Origin: Gemmatimonadota bacterium
GTDB taxonomy: Bacteria; Gemmatimonadota; Gemmatimonadetes; Longimicrobiales; UBA6960
Assembly (NCBI GenBank): GCA_019347995.1
Contig: JAHWKH010000016.1
Span: forward strand, 1-14,051
Direction: 5' to 3'
Length of the DNA: 14,051 bases
Position numbers and translations under genes: made by a program. Position 1 is the first letter of the stretch; each line of letters begins with the position of its first letter. Positions 6,471 through 13,630 of this stretch are shown in pieces. Below the pieces are notes generated by a model, which did no database searches, was not told the DNA's origin, and saw nothing but the letters and a program-made list of their open reading frames with translations.

Positions 6471-7736
6471 ATGCGCGCCGTGACCTTCGACGTCTCCGTC
6501 GCCCGCTACCTGATGGCCCGCTCCGTCGGCCGGGTCTCGGACGCGGTGCTGTACGGCCGCCCGAGCGGGGTCGCGCTCCGCGAGATGGAGCCGCCGCCGC
6601 TGCCCGGCCCGCGCTGGGTCCGCCTGGAGGTCCTGCTGGGCGGCATCTGCGGCACCGACATCGGAAACCTCACCTATTCGGCCAGCCCCGCCATGGAGCC
6701 GTTCGGATCCTTTCCCTCGGTGCCCGGCCACGAGATCCTGGCCCGGGTGGTGGAGACGGGAGCCGGCGTGCGGGGCATCGAGGCGGGCCAGCGCGTGGTG
6801 GTGGATCCCATGGTGGGCTGCGAGGTGCGGGGCGTGCCGGAGGGCGAGCGCTGCGCCTCGTGCCGGGCGGGGCTGCCCTCCACCTGCGCCTTCGCCGGGG
6901 AGGCCGGGCCCCAGACGGTGGCCGGCGAGCCCATGGCGCCGGGCGTGACCATCGGCTACCACCGCTCCCTCCCCGGAGGGTGGGGGGAGGCGATGGTGGC
7001 CCACGAGAGCCAGATCCACGCCGTCGACGACGCGCTGGACGACCGGGCCGCCGTGCTCATCGAGCCCCTGGCCGTGGGCATGCACGCGGTCCTGAACGCA
7101 CGCCCCCGCGCCGGGGAGCCCGTGCTGGTGATCGGGAGCGGTCCCATCGCCCTGGCCACGGTGTGGGCGCTGCGCGCCTCGGGATTCGAAGGGGAGCTGA
7201 TGGCGCAGATGAAGCGCCGCCACGAGTCGGACCTGGCGCGGCGGCTGGGCGCCAGCGACGTGGTGTCTCCCGGCGACGAAGCCCGCGACGCGCTGGTGGC
7301 GACGGGCGCGCAGGCCTACATGCCCCTGGTGGGACCGGAGGTGTACGCCGGCGGCGGCTTCCCCCTCATCTTCGACTGCGTGGGGAGCGGCGTCAGCCTG
7401 GAGCAGGCGCTCCGCTTCGCCACCCCGCGGGGCCGGATCGTGCTCCTGGGCTGTGCCGCCCAGATCCCGAAGCTCGACCTCACCTTCCTGTGGGCCCGGG
7501 AGCTCGACCTGAAGGGGTTCGTGGGCTACGGGCGGGAGCGCCGGGAGGAAGGCGATGCCCACACGTTCCGCATCACCCAGGACCGGCTGCTGCAGTCGGG
7601 CGGGGCGGTGGCCGACATGGTGACCCACGTCTATCCGCTGGAGCAGTACCGTGACGCCCTGGGCGCGGCGGGGAACCGGCGCCGGAGCGGCTCCATCAAG
7701 GTCCTGCTGGACCCGCGCATGGGCTCTAGCGCCTGA
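6471..7736 (+). CDS. Zinc-dependent medium-chain alcohol dehydrogenase family protein
   Basis: From the ATG at 6471 the product is 421 residues, an MDR dehydrogenase with an N-terminal GroES-like domain and a Rossmann domain. Visible zinc ligands are Cys60 (GGICGTD), His87-Glu88 (PGHE) and Glu198 (LIEPLAVG) for the catalytic site. Cys117, 128, 131 and 139 are candidates for the structural zinc, with an unusually wide first gap (C-x10-C-x2-C-x7-C). The nucleotide loop is IGSGPIA at 221-227. The segment after strand beta-2 is AQMKRRHE, with no acidic residue, which hints at NADP rather than NAD (inference). The substrate cannot be named. An in-frame reading extends back to 6267 but overlaps the fadI start and looks non-coding. 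Its stop lies 11 bases inside the convergent lipoprotein gene. Confidence 0.87.
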   Translation: MRAVTFDVSVARYLMARSVGRVSDAVLYGRPSGVALREMEPPPLPGPRWVRLEVLLGGICGTDIGNLTYSASPAMEPFGSFPSVPGHEILARVVETGAGVRGIEAGQRVVVDPMVGCEVRGVPEGERCASCRAGLPSTCAFAGEAGPQTVAGEPMAPGVTIGYHRSLPGGWGEAMVAHESQIHAVDDALDDRAAVLIEPLAVGMHAVLNARPRAGEPVLVIGSGPIALATVWALRASGFEGELMAQMKRRHESDLARRLGASDVVSPGDEARDALVATGAQAYMPLVGPEVYAGGGFPLIFDCVGSGVSLEQALRFATPRGRIVLLGCAAQIPKLDLTFLWARELDLKGFVGYGRERREEGDAHTFRITQDRLLQSGGAVADMVTHVYPLEQYRDALGAAGNRRRSGSIKVLLDPRMGSSA

Positions 7737-8415
7737 CGTCCACCACGATGCGCCGCGGCTCCGAGAGGCGGAAGGCGCGGAACGGCTCCGGGCTGTTCAC
7801 CGCCAGGACCAGCTCCACCACCCCCTCGAAGTCGCACGTCCGATAGATTCGCACCACCTGCGGCAGGTCCGGGCCGAGGGGCTCTCTTCCCAGGAGCGCC
7901 TCCCCGGCCTCGGTGTGGGCCGCGGCCGGGTCCATGCGGAGCTGGAGCCAGCCGTCGCCCACCGGATGGACCTCGTGGCCCGAGCCGCACTCGTGGAGGG
8001 GCCGGTCCACGTACTCGAGAGCGAAGCCGGGTAGGCCTCCCCCCTCTCCGCCGAGGTCCACCACCACGCGGTCGAACTCGGGATGGCGAGCCCAGCGCAC
8101 GTCGGTGACGAGCACCGGAGGCCGGTCGGCGGTGGAGCGCGCGCTCATGCGTCCGGAGGTCCACTCGGGCGGGCCGTCGCCCCGGTCCGGGGTGGGGGTG
8201 AACGCCTCTCCCTCGTCGGCCGTGCGGTCCGGGTCCGCCGTGTCGGAAGGACCCTCCGGCCGCGTTCTCGCTCCGGCTACCGGCCCCGGCGGCTCGTCGG
8301 TCTCGGCGGCCACGGTGTCGACGTAGTCGATGTTCTCCGCCGACTCCCCCTGGGGGGAGCCGCAGCCGATGAGGAGCGCCGCCACCAGCACGGCGCCGGC
8401 GGACGGTCTACGCAT
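7726..8415 (-). CDS. AMIN-like domain lipoprotein (copy 1)
   Basis: The 229-residue product begins MRRPSAGAVLVAALLIGCGS: a basic start, a hydrophobic stretch and an LIGC lipobox with Cys18 as the lipidation site. It should be anchored in a membrane on the periplasmic side. Residues about 19-100 are acidic and Pro/Gly-rich, a likely flexible linker. The C-terminal half (from VTDVRWARHPEFDRVVVDLG to RRIVVDVRR at the very end) resembles the AMIN-like beta-domain of secreted lipoproteins; function is unknown. Two Cys in this domain (LHECGSG and YRTCDFEG) recur in the neighbouring paralogue and could form a disulphide. The ATG at 8415 follows GGGAGGG on the minus strand; the open frame extends further upstream only as non-coding sequence. 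Its 3' end overlaps the convergent dehydrogenase by 11 bases. Confidence 0.85.
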   Translation of the reverse strand: MRRPSAGAVLVAALLIGCGSPQGESAENIDYVDTVAAETDEPPGPVAGARTRPEGPSDTADPDRTADEGEAFTPTPDRGDGPPEWTSGRMSARSTADRPPVLVTDVRWARHPEFDRVVVDLGGEGGGLPGFALEYVDRPLHECGSGHEVHPVGDGWLQLRMDPAAAHTEAGEALLGREPLGPDLPQVVRIYRTCDFEGVVELVLAVNSPEPFRAFRLSEPRRIVVDVRR

Positions 8416-8501
8416 GCGGCCCTCCCTCGGATGAGCGCGGCGGGCGCTCCGCCGCCCACGGGATCGCTCATGCAACACCGGGGCCGCTACCCGGCATCCG
8501 G

Positions 8502-8519
8502 CGTCGGTCCGGACCGACG
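8502..8519. repeat. 18-bp perfect palindrome between the two lipoprotein genes
   Basis: CGTCGGTCC followed directly by GGACCGACG makes a perfect 18-bp palindrome with no spacer. It sits in the 157-base gap between the tandem lipoprotein genes, about 87 bases upstream of the downstream start. No U-tract follows on either strand, so it does not look like an intrinsic terminator. A dyad-symmetric operator for the downstream gene is possible but unproven. The rest of the gap shows nothing I can assign. Confidence 0.45.
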
Positions 8520-8572
8520 TGGCGCGCACGGCCGGGGATCCACGGGGATCATCCGTCCATACCCACGGACGC

Positions 8573-9265
8573 TCAGCCGCCGCCCGCCGCCGAATCCCCG
8601 GCCGCGGCGGGCGGCGGCTCCGCTGCCTCGGCGGCGCCGGGGTGCGCCACGTCCACCACCAGCCGGGGCGGGTCGCGCATCTCCAGAACCCGGACCGCCG
8701 TGGAGTCGGCGACCTCGATGAGCCACTCCACGAGCCCCGACGCGTCGCAGAGCTGACGCGCCGACGCCATGGCGGGGAAGCCCAGGCGCCGGTCGAGGTC
8801 GGAGATGGTGGGATTGCGGTCGTCGTCGTACGACTGGGCGGGACGCAGTCGCACCAGCAGTGCGCGGGGCCCGTCCGGATCCGGGACGGGAGCGCCCTCG
8901 CACTCGATCGTGGAGGAGTCGGCGCGGGAGACGCGGTAGCCCGGAAACGGCGCATCGGTGCCGAACTCGAGCACCAGCCGGTCGAACGACCCGTGGCGAT
9001 CGGTGCGCGCCGCCAGCAGGGTGGCCCGGGCGGCCGCCGGCACCTGGTCGCGGGACACCGTGCCGCCGCCCCAGGGGATGTTCACCGCCACCTTCGCGGG
9101 CTCGAGCCCCGCGAGGTCGCTCTCATCGAGGGGCTCGACCCGCAGCGGTGTGGCCTCGGGGACCGGGGCCCGCTCTCCGTTCCCGCCGTCCCCACAGGCG
9201 GCAAGGAGGAGGGGGAGGAGGAGGAGCGGGAAGCGGCCGCGCGAGCTCGGCGGGAAGGGTGTCAT
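8573..9265 (-). CDS. AMIN-like domain lipoprotein (copy 2, paralogue of copy 1)
   Basis: The 230-residue product starts MTPFPPSSRGRFPLLLLPLL and reaches a LAAC lipobox with Cys24, a clear lipoprotein signal. A charged linker leads into a domain running from about LAARTDRHGSFDRLVLEFG to PPRLVVDVAHPG. It aligns by eye with the neighbouring lipoprotein: FDRLVLEFG/FDRVVVDLG, a Cys in IECEG/HECGSG, a Cys in RQLCDASGLVEWLIEV/YRTCDFEGVVELVLAV, and the terminal RLVVDV/RIVVDV strand. Unlike copy 1 it continues with a low-complexity Ala/Glu/Pro/Gly tail. The function is unknown. The ATG at 9265 is the natural start for the signal peptide, although no good Shine-Dalgarno sequence precedes it. The open frame upstream is a non-coding extension. 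Confidence 0.82.
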   Translation of the reverse strand: MTPFPPSSRGRFPLLLLPLLLAACGDGGNGERAPVPEATPLRVEPLDESDLAGLEPAKVAVNIPWGGGTVSRDQVPAAARATLLAARTDRHGSFDRLVLEFGTDAPFPGYRVSRADSSTIECEGAPVPDPDGPRALLVRLRPAQSYDDDRNPTISDLDRRLGFPAMASARQLCDASGLVEWLIEVADSTAVRVLEMRDPPRLVVDVAHPGAAEAAEPPPAAAGDSAAGGG

Positions 9266-9336
9266 GGTCGTCGGATGGGGGGTTCGGGGGTGCCGGGCGG
9301 GACCTGGTACCCCGCCGAATCCCCGGGGATCGCGGC

Positions 9337-9894
9337 TCAGAGCAGACGGAGCACTTCGGGCCGCACCCGGCTCGCCGGCTCCTCGCCCTCGACCTCCAGC
9401 CCTTCGAGCCTCAGGAGCGCCGCCTTGCGCGCCAGGCCGCCGCCGTAGCCGTGCAGACGTCGATCGGAGGCCACCACCCGGTGGCAGGGGATGACTATGG
9501 CGAGGGGGTTCGCCCCCACCGCCTGCCCGACGGCGCGGGCCGCGCCCACGGCGTCGGCGCCGATGTCGCGGGCGACCTCCCCGTAGGTGACCACCTGGCC
9601 GTGGGGAATGGCACGGAGCCGCTCGTAGACCAGGCCCTGGAACGGGGTGACCTGGCCTGGATCCAGCGGCAGGTCGAACGCGCGCCGATTCCCCGCGAGA
9701 TACTCGCCCAGCTGCTCGACGGCGCGACGCAGGTGATCGGGGGGGGATCCGTCGGAGAGGCGCTCCCCGGCGTGGGCGAGATCCGGGCCGGAGCGGAAGT
9801 CCAGGCGGCGCAGGCCCCGGCTCGTGACCCACAGGCTGAGCGTGCCGAGCGCTCCGCCCGGCACCCGCGCGGAGTAGACGACGGTGCCGGTCAG
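9337..9894 (-). CDS. ogt: Methylated-DNA--[protein]-cysteine S-methyltransferase
   Basis: The product is a DNA repair protein that removes alkyl groups from O6-alkylguanine by transferring them to its own Cys, a single-use reaction. The C-terminal domain has TPFQGLVYERLRAIPHG, TYGEVARDIG, and GQAVGANPLAIVIPCHRVV with the acceptor Cys near residue 137, then the GYGGGLARKAALLRLEG tail. The N-terminal part (VVYSARVPGGALGTLSLWVT) matches the usual first strand of Ogt/MGMT proteins. No ATG precedes that strand. The best start I see is CTG at 9894, which overlaps the sufU stop (CTGA) and follows GGGGAG at a proper distance. A GTG at 9864 would remove the first strand. The gene is therefore probably translationally coupled to sufU. 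No AraC-type Ada domain is present. Confidence 0.88.
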   Translation of the reverse strand: MTGTVVYSARVPGGALGTLSLWVTSRGLRRLDFRSGPDLAHAGERLSDGSPPDHLRRAVEQLGEYLAGNRRAFDLPLDPGQVTPFQGLVYERLRAIPHGQVVTYGEVARDIGADAVGAARAVGQAVGANPLAIVIPCHRVVASDRRLHGYGGGLARKAALLRLEGLEVEGEEPASRVRPEVLRLL

Positions 9895-10367
9895 TGGGGC
9901 TCCCCGCGGCGCGCCTCGTCGGAGGCGGAGTGGCCGCTGCGCTCCAGGGCCTCGCCGAGCGCGTCGAACCCCAGGAGGGCGCACTTGATGCGCACGGGGA
10001 ACTTGCTGACGCCCTGGAGCGCTCGCAGGTCGCCCAGGGTGCGGTCCTTCGCGGCCTCGGCGTCGCCGTGCATCATCTCGGTGAAGCGCCGCTGGAGCCC
10101 CTCGGCCTCGTCCAGGGACCGATCCTCGAGGAGGTCCGTCATCATGGAGATGGAGGCCTGCGAGATCGAGCAGCCCTGCCCCACGAAGCGCGCATGGGTG
10201 ATGCGGCCTTCGTATACGCGGAGCTGGAGCCGGATCTCGTCCCCGCACACCGGGTTGGCCATGTGGACCTCCACCGTGCGCTCCGGCAGCTCTTCCTTGT
10301 TCCGCGGATTGCGGTAGTGCTCGAGGATGAGCTGCTGATACAGGGAGCTGAGCGGTGGCTGTGACAT
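9891..10367 (-). CDS. sufU: SufU, zinc-dependent sulfur transfer protein of the SUF system
   Basis: The 158-residue protein starts MSQPPLSSLYQQLILEHYRN and carries the SufU ligand set: Cys41 and Asp43 in NPVCGDEI, Cys66 in GQGCSISQAS and Cys129 in IKCALLG. The stretch between the second and third Cys is longer than in scaffold IscU, and this long form is the mark of SufU. SufU accepts persulfide sulfur from SufS through its zinc site and passes it on to the SufBCD scaffold. It follows sufS by 127 bases, on the same strand, and its stop overlaps the ogt start. The ATG at 10367 is preceded by AGGGG-type ribosome-site sequence. The last 15 or so residues are polar and probably disordered. Confidence 0.93.
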   Translation of the reverse strand: MSQPPLSSLYQQLILEHYRNPRNKEELPERTVEVHMANPVCGDEIRLQLRVYEGRITHARFVGQGCSISQASISMMTDLLEDRSLDEAEGLQRRFTEMMHGDAEAAKDRTLGDLRALQGVSKFPVRIKCALLGFDALGEALERSGHSASDEARRGEPH

Positions 10368-10494
10368 GAGGCACCCCTGGCCGGATGAACGTTGAGGAAT
10401 GTAAGGGCGAGGACGCCGGCGCCGCCAACCGGCCCCGATCCGGACCGCGGCGCGCCCCCGGACGGCGCGGGTCGACGGCGGCGACGGGGGGGAT

Positions 10495-11757
10495 TCAGGT
10501 GGCGCCGAAGATCCCCTGGACCGTTCTGAGGCCCTCCACCAGCCGGTCCACGTCCTCCTCGGTGTTGTAGAGGTAGAACGATGCGCGCGCCGTGGCCGAG
10601 AGATCGAAGTGGCGCATGACGAGCTGCGCGCAGTGGTGGCCCGCCCGTACAGCGATCCCATCGGAGTCCAGGATGGTGGCGATGTCGTGGGGGTGGGCGT
10701 CGCCCAGCGTGAAGGGGAGCACGCCGGCGCGCGCCTCCGGGTCCTCGGGGCCGTATACCTTCAGCCCGGGCACCTCCCGCAGGCGCTCGGTGGCGCGGCT
10801 CACCAGGGCCCGCTCGTGGCGCTCCACGGCGCCCGCGTCCAACGTCGACAGATAGTCGACGGCGGCACCCATGCCGATGGCCCCGGCGATGTTCGGCGTG
10901 CCGGCCTCGAACTTGTGGGGCACCGCGGCCCACGTGGAGCGCTCCCGCTCGACGACCCGGATCATCTCCCCGCCCCCCTGCCAGGGGGACATGGACTCCA
11001 GGAGCTCCTTGCGCGCCCACAGGGCACCGATGCCCGTGGGTCCGCACATCTTGTGGCCGCTGAACGCGTAGGCGTCGCAGCCCAGCGCCTGCACGTCCAC
11101 GCCCAGGTGGGCCGCGCCCTGGGCGCCGTCCACCACGACGAGGGCGTCGCTACGGGCCCGGATCTCCGCCACCATCTCGGCCACCGGGTTGATGGTGCCC
11201 AGCGCGTTGGAGACGTGCGTGAAGGCCACCACCCGGGTGCGGGGGCCCAGGAGGCCGGGCAGCGCGTCGAGGGCGAGGCGGCCCTGGGCGTCGATCTCCA
11301 GATAGCGGAGGCGGGCACCGGTGCGCGCCGCCACGAGCTGCCAGGGCACCAGATTGGAGTGGTGCTCCATGGCCGTGAGGACCACCTCGTCGCCCTCGCT
11401 CAGGTGGTCGAGCCCCCAGCTCCATGCCATCAGGTTGAGCGCCTCCGTGGTCCCGCCCGTCCAGACGAGCTCCGAGGCGTCGGACGCGTTGATCCAGCGC
11501 GCCACGCGGGCGCGGGCGTCCTCGTAGGCGAGGGTCGCGCGCCGGCTCAGCTCGTGGATGCCCCGGTGGACGTTGGCGTTGTCCCGCCGGTAGTAGCCGT
11601 CGAGGGCGCGCAGCACCGGCTCGGGCTTCTGGGTGGTGGCGGCGTTGTCCAGGTAGACCAGCGGCTTGCCGTTCACCTCCTGGCGGAGGGCGGGAAAGTC
11701 GCGGCGGACGGTGGCCGGATCGAAGGCCGTGGGAGGCTGCTTCGTGGCGGTTGTCAT
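10495..11757 (-). CDS. sufS: SufS-type cysteine desulfurase
   Basis: This 420-residue PLP enzyme takes sulfur from L-cysteine for Fe-S assembly, leaving alanine and an enzyme persulfide. The fold-type I features are clear: LDNAATTQKP near residue 36, HHSNLVPWQ at 132-140, VVDGAQGAAHLGVD around Asp210, the PLP Lys236 in SGHKMCGPTGIGAL, GGGEMI at 261-266, and the catalytic Cys376 in RAGHHCAQ. The RxGHHCA loop and overall length mark the SufS (group II) class rather than IscS. It lies 28 bases after the Rieske gene and 127 bases before sufU, its expected sulfur acceptor. I see no terminator or confident promoter in that gap. Confidence 0.95.
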   Translation of the reverse strand: MTTATKQPPTAFDPATVRRDFPALRQEVNGKPLVYLDNAATTQKPEPVLRALDGYYRRDNANVHRGIHELSRRATLAYEDARARVARWINASDASELVWTGGTTEALNLMAWSWGLDHLSEGDEVVLTAMEHHSNLVPWQLVAARTGARLRYLEIDAQGRLALDALPGLLGPRTRVVAFTHVSNALGTINPVAEMVAEIRARSDALVVVDGAQGAAHLGVDVQALGCDAYAFSGHKMCGPTGIGALWARKELLESMSPWQGGGEMIRVVERERSTWAAVPHKFEAGTPNIAGAIGMGAAVDYLSTLDAGAVERHERALVSRATERLREVPGLKVYGPEDPEARAGVLPFTLGDAHPHDIATILDSDGIAVRAGHHCAQLVMRHFDLSATARASFYLYNTEEDVDRLVEGLRTVQGIFGAT

Positions 11758-11785
11758 GGATACCCCGGGAGGCGCTGGCCTCCCT

Positions 11786-12097
11786 TCAGTCGATCTTCAG
11801 ATAGACGCCGTCGTCGCGGACGTCCACCTCGTAGGTCTTCACGGGCCGGATGGCGGGCAGCGCCATCGCCCTCCCGGTGCAGACGTCGAACTTCGCGCCG
11901 TGGTAGATGCATTCCAGCCTGTCACCCTCGAGCTCCCCGTCGGAGAGCGGAAAATCCTGATGGGAGCAGCGGTCCTCCAGCGCGTACATGTCGCCGGCGA
12001 CGTTCGCCAGCACCACGGTGTCCGATCCGGCCCTCACCCCCAGCAGCGCCCCGGGCGGACAGTCGGCCGGGTCGGCGACCCGGACCCAGTCAGCCAT
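11786..12097 (-). CDS. Rieske [2Fe-2S] ferredoxin of the SUF operon
   Basis: The 103-residue protein is a small stand-alone Rieske ferredoxin. The cluster ligands are visible as Cys44-x-His46 (DRCSHQDFPLSDG) and Cys63-x2-His66 (LECIYHGAKFD). It has no signal peptide, membrane helix or oxygenase domain. Proteins of this type resemble the non-haem ferredoxin subunits of dioxygenases but are also often encoded inside suf operons, where a role in electron delivery for cluster assembly is suspected, not shown. It sits 17 bases after sufD and 28 bases before sufS. The start codon lacks an obvious Shine-Dalgarno sequence, so coupling to sufD translation is possible. Confidence 0.92.
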   Translation of the reverse strand: MADWVRVADPADCPPGALLGVRAGSDTVVLANVAGDMYALEDRCSHQDFPLSDGELEGDRLECIYHGAKFDVCTGRAMALPAIRPVKTYEVDVRDDGVYLKID

Positions 12098-12114
12098 GCG
12101 CCGCCGGCTTCGGG

Positions 12115-13500
12115 TCAGCCATGGGAGGCCAGCTTCTGCTCGATGACGCGCGTGACCTTCTCCACCACGCCGCCCAGGGGGAGCCTCAGCAGCACCTCGC
12201 CCAGGAATCCCAGGACCACCAGGCGCTCGGCCCGGTCGCGGGGGATCCCGCGGCTGATCATGTAGAACAGCGCCTCGTCGTCGAGCTGCCCCACGGTGGC
12301 GCCGTGGGAGCAGCGCACGTCGTCGGCCTGGATCTCGAGGTTGGGCAGGGAGTCGGCGCGGGCCCGCTCCGACAGCAGGAGGTTGCGGTTCGTCTGGTAC
12401 GCATCCGTCTGCTGGGCCCCGGGCTCCACGCGGATGATGCCGCGGAAGACCGCGCGGCTCTCTCCGTCCAGCGCCCCCTTGTACAGCAGGTCGCTGCGGG
12501 CGCTGGGGGCCACGTGGTCCTGGCTCGTGTTGTGGTCGAAATGCTGGTCGCCGTCGCCGAAGTAGAGCCCCAGCATGTCGCTGTTGGCGCCCGATCCCAG
12601 CAAGCGCGCGTTCAGGTCCACGCGGCTCGTGGTGGCGCCCAGGTTCACGTTGAGGGTGTCGAGGGTGGCGTCGCGACCCGCCAGCGTGCGCTGCGCGCTC
12701 TGGTAGAAGGCGCCGCGTCCCAGCCGCTGCAGGGCCACGTACTGCACTTGCGCGCCGTCGCGCGCCACCACCTCCACCGCCGAGGACGCCAGCGTCTGGG
12801 CGTCCAGATCGTCGGAGAGGATCTCGTCGACGTACGAGATCTGGCTGTCGGCCTCCGCCACGATGAGCGTGCGGCTGAAGAAGGCCGCGCCGGGCTCGCT
12901 GATCCAGCGCGTGACGCGCACCGGATTCTCGAGGCGTACGCCGCGGGGCACGTGCAGGAGGACGCCGTCGCTCCACAGCGCCGCGTTGAGCGCCTGGAAC
13001 TTGCCCCCCTCGGGTGGCACCGCTTCGGTGGCCAGGTGCTCCTCCAGCAGGTCGGGCCGCTCCTCCACGGCACGGCGCAGGCCCATGAGCACGACCCCCT
13101 TCTCCGCCAGCTCGTCGGCGAGGTCGGTGTGGACCACCGCGCCGTCGACGAGGACCAGGTGGCCCGAGGCTTCGCGGTCCTCCTCCATGGCGTCCCGCAG
13201 CCCCGCCGGATAGCGGGAGGGGTCGTCGGCGATGGCCTCCGTGCTGCCCAGCCTCAGCGCCTCCATGTCCAGCTTCCGGCGCAGGTCCGTGTAGCGCCAC
13301 TCCTCGAGCTCCGTCGTCGGCAGTGGCGTGCTCTCGTAGACGTCCCACGCGTGCAGCCGCCGCTCCCGCAGCCACTCGGGCTCGTAGGACCCGATGCGCT
13401 CCACGGCGTCGCGGGAGAGCGCCTCCGTGACGCCCTCGGCGAGCCCCACCTCTTCCATCATCGTCGTCGTCATCGGCTCCAAAGCCTTCGCGTCCGTCAT
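12115..13500 (-). CDS. sufD: SufD, Fe-S cluster scaffold complex subunit
   Basis: The product is a SufB/SufD-family protein of 461 residues from the ATG at 13500. The core holds VPRGVRLENPVRV, a run of beta-helix repeats, and near the C-terminus RCSHGATVGQLDDEALFYMISRGI (Cys397, His399), followed by a helical tail. SufD joins SufB and the ATPase SufC to build clusters. I call it SufD because of its N-terminal WLRERRLHAWDVYEST segment and because the neighbouring partial gene is SufB. Start choice: ATG at 13500 has AGGA seven bases upstream; ATG at 13506 is too close to it; ATG at 13611 would read through the palindromic element and add non-coding-looking sequence. It follows sufB after 128 bases. 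Confidence 0.93.
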   Translation of the reverse strand: MTDAKALEPMTTTMMEEVGLAEGVTEALSRDAVERIGSYEPEWLRERRLHAWDVYESTPLPTTELEEWRYTDLRRKLDMEALRLGSTEAIADDPSRYPAGLRDAMEEDREASGHLVLVDGAVVHTDLADELAEKGVVLMGLRRAVEERPDLLEEHLATEAVPPEGGKFQALNAALWSDGVLLHVPRGVRLENPVRVTRWISEPGAAFFSRTLIVAEADSQISYVDEILSDDLDAQTLASSAVEVVARDGAQVQYVALQRLGRGAFYQSAQRTLAGRDATLDTLNVNLGATTSRVDLNARLLGSGANSDMLGLYFGDGDQHFDHNTSQDHVAPSARSDLLYKGALDGESRAVFRGIIRVEPGAQQTDAYQTNRNLLLSERARADSLPNLEIQADDVRCSHGATVGQLDDEALFYMISRGIPRDRAERLVVLGFLGEVLLRLPLGGVVEKVTRVIEQKLASHG

Positions 13501-13512
13501 CGACATGTCCTG

Positions 13513-13630
13513 AGGGCGCTCAAATCGTTTCGAGGGAAGGAGGGCGAGGATTCGCGACTGAGGCGTACGCCAGTACGCCGCAGGGAGCGAATCGGAGCCC
13601 GACGCCGCCACGGAGCGATTTCAGCGCCCT
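13513..13630. repeat. Nearly full-length imperfect palindrome filling the sufB-sufD gap
   Basis: The left arm (13513-13568) and right arm (13573-13630) are inverted copies around a GCCA centre. The best-matching blocks are AGGGCGCTCAAATCG (13513-13527) against CGATTTCAGCGCCCT (13616-13630, 14 of 15 complementary), GGGC/GCCC (13542-13545, 13597-13600), GATTCGC/GCGAATC (13549-13555, 13587-13593) and GGCGTAC/GTACGCC (13562-13568, 13573-13579). Each arm itself contains two degenerate copies of a roughly 28-base unit beginning GGGCG. It includes the sufB stop codon and ends just before the sufD ribosome site. It could be a dispersed REP/MITE-like element or an mRNA hairpin setting the sufB:sufD ratio. 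No U-tract follows, so it is not a standard intrinsic terminator. Confidence 0.75.

Noticed and set aside
9296..9316. GGCGGG/CCCGCC inverted repeat between ogt and the AMIN-like lipoprotein copy 2, as a terminator
   Set aside because: The stem is only 6 bp and no U-tract follows on either strand; such short GC repeats are expected by chance here.
9891..10367. IscU scaffold instead of SufU
   Set aside because: The Cys-Asp-Cys-Cys set has the longer spacing before the last Cys seen in SufU, and the gene neighbours are suf genes.
10368..10494. Possible promoter or small gene in the 127-base sufS-sufU gap
   Set aside because: I found no convincing -35/-10 pair, terminator or small coding sequence with a ribosome site.
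13549..13593. Rho-independent terminator between sufB and sufD
   Set aside because: The hairpin is strong but no run of U follows on the minus strand, and the operon continues downstream.
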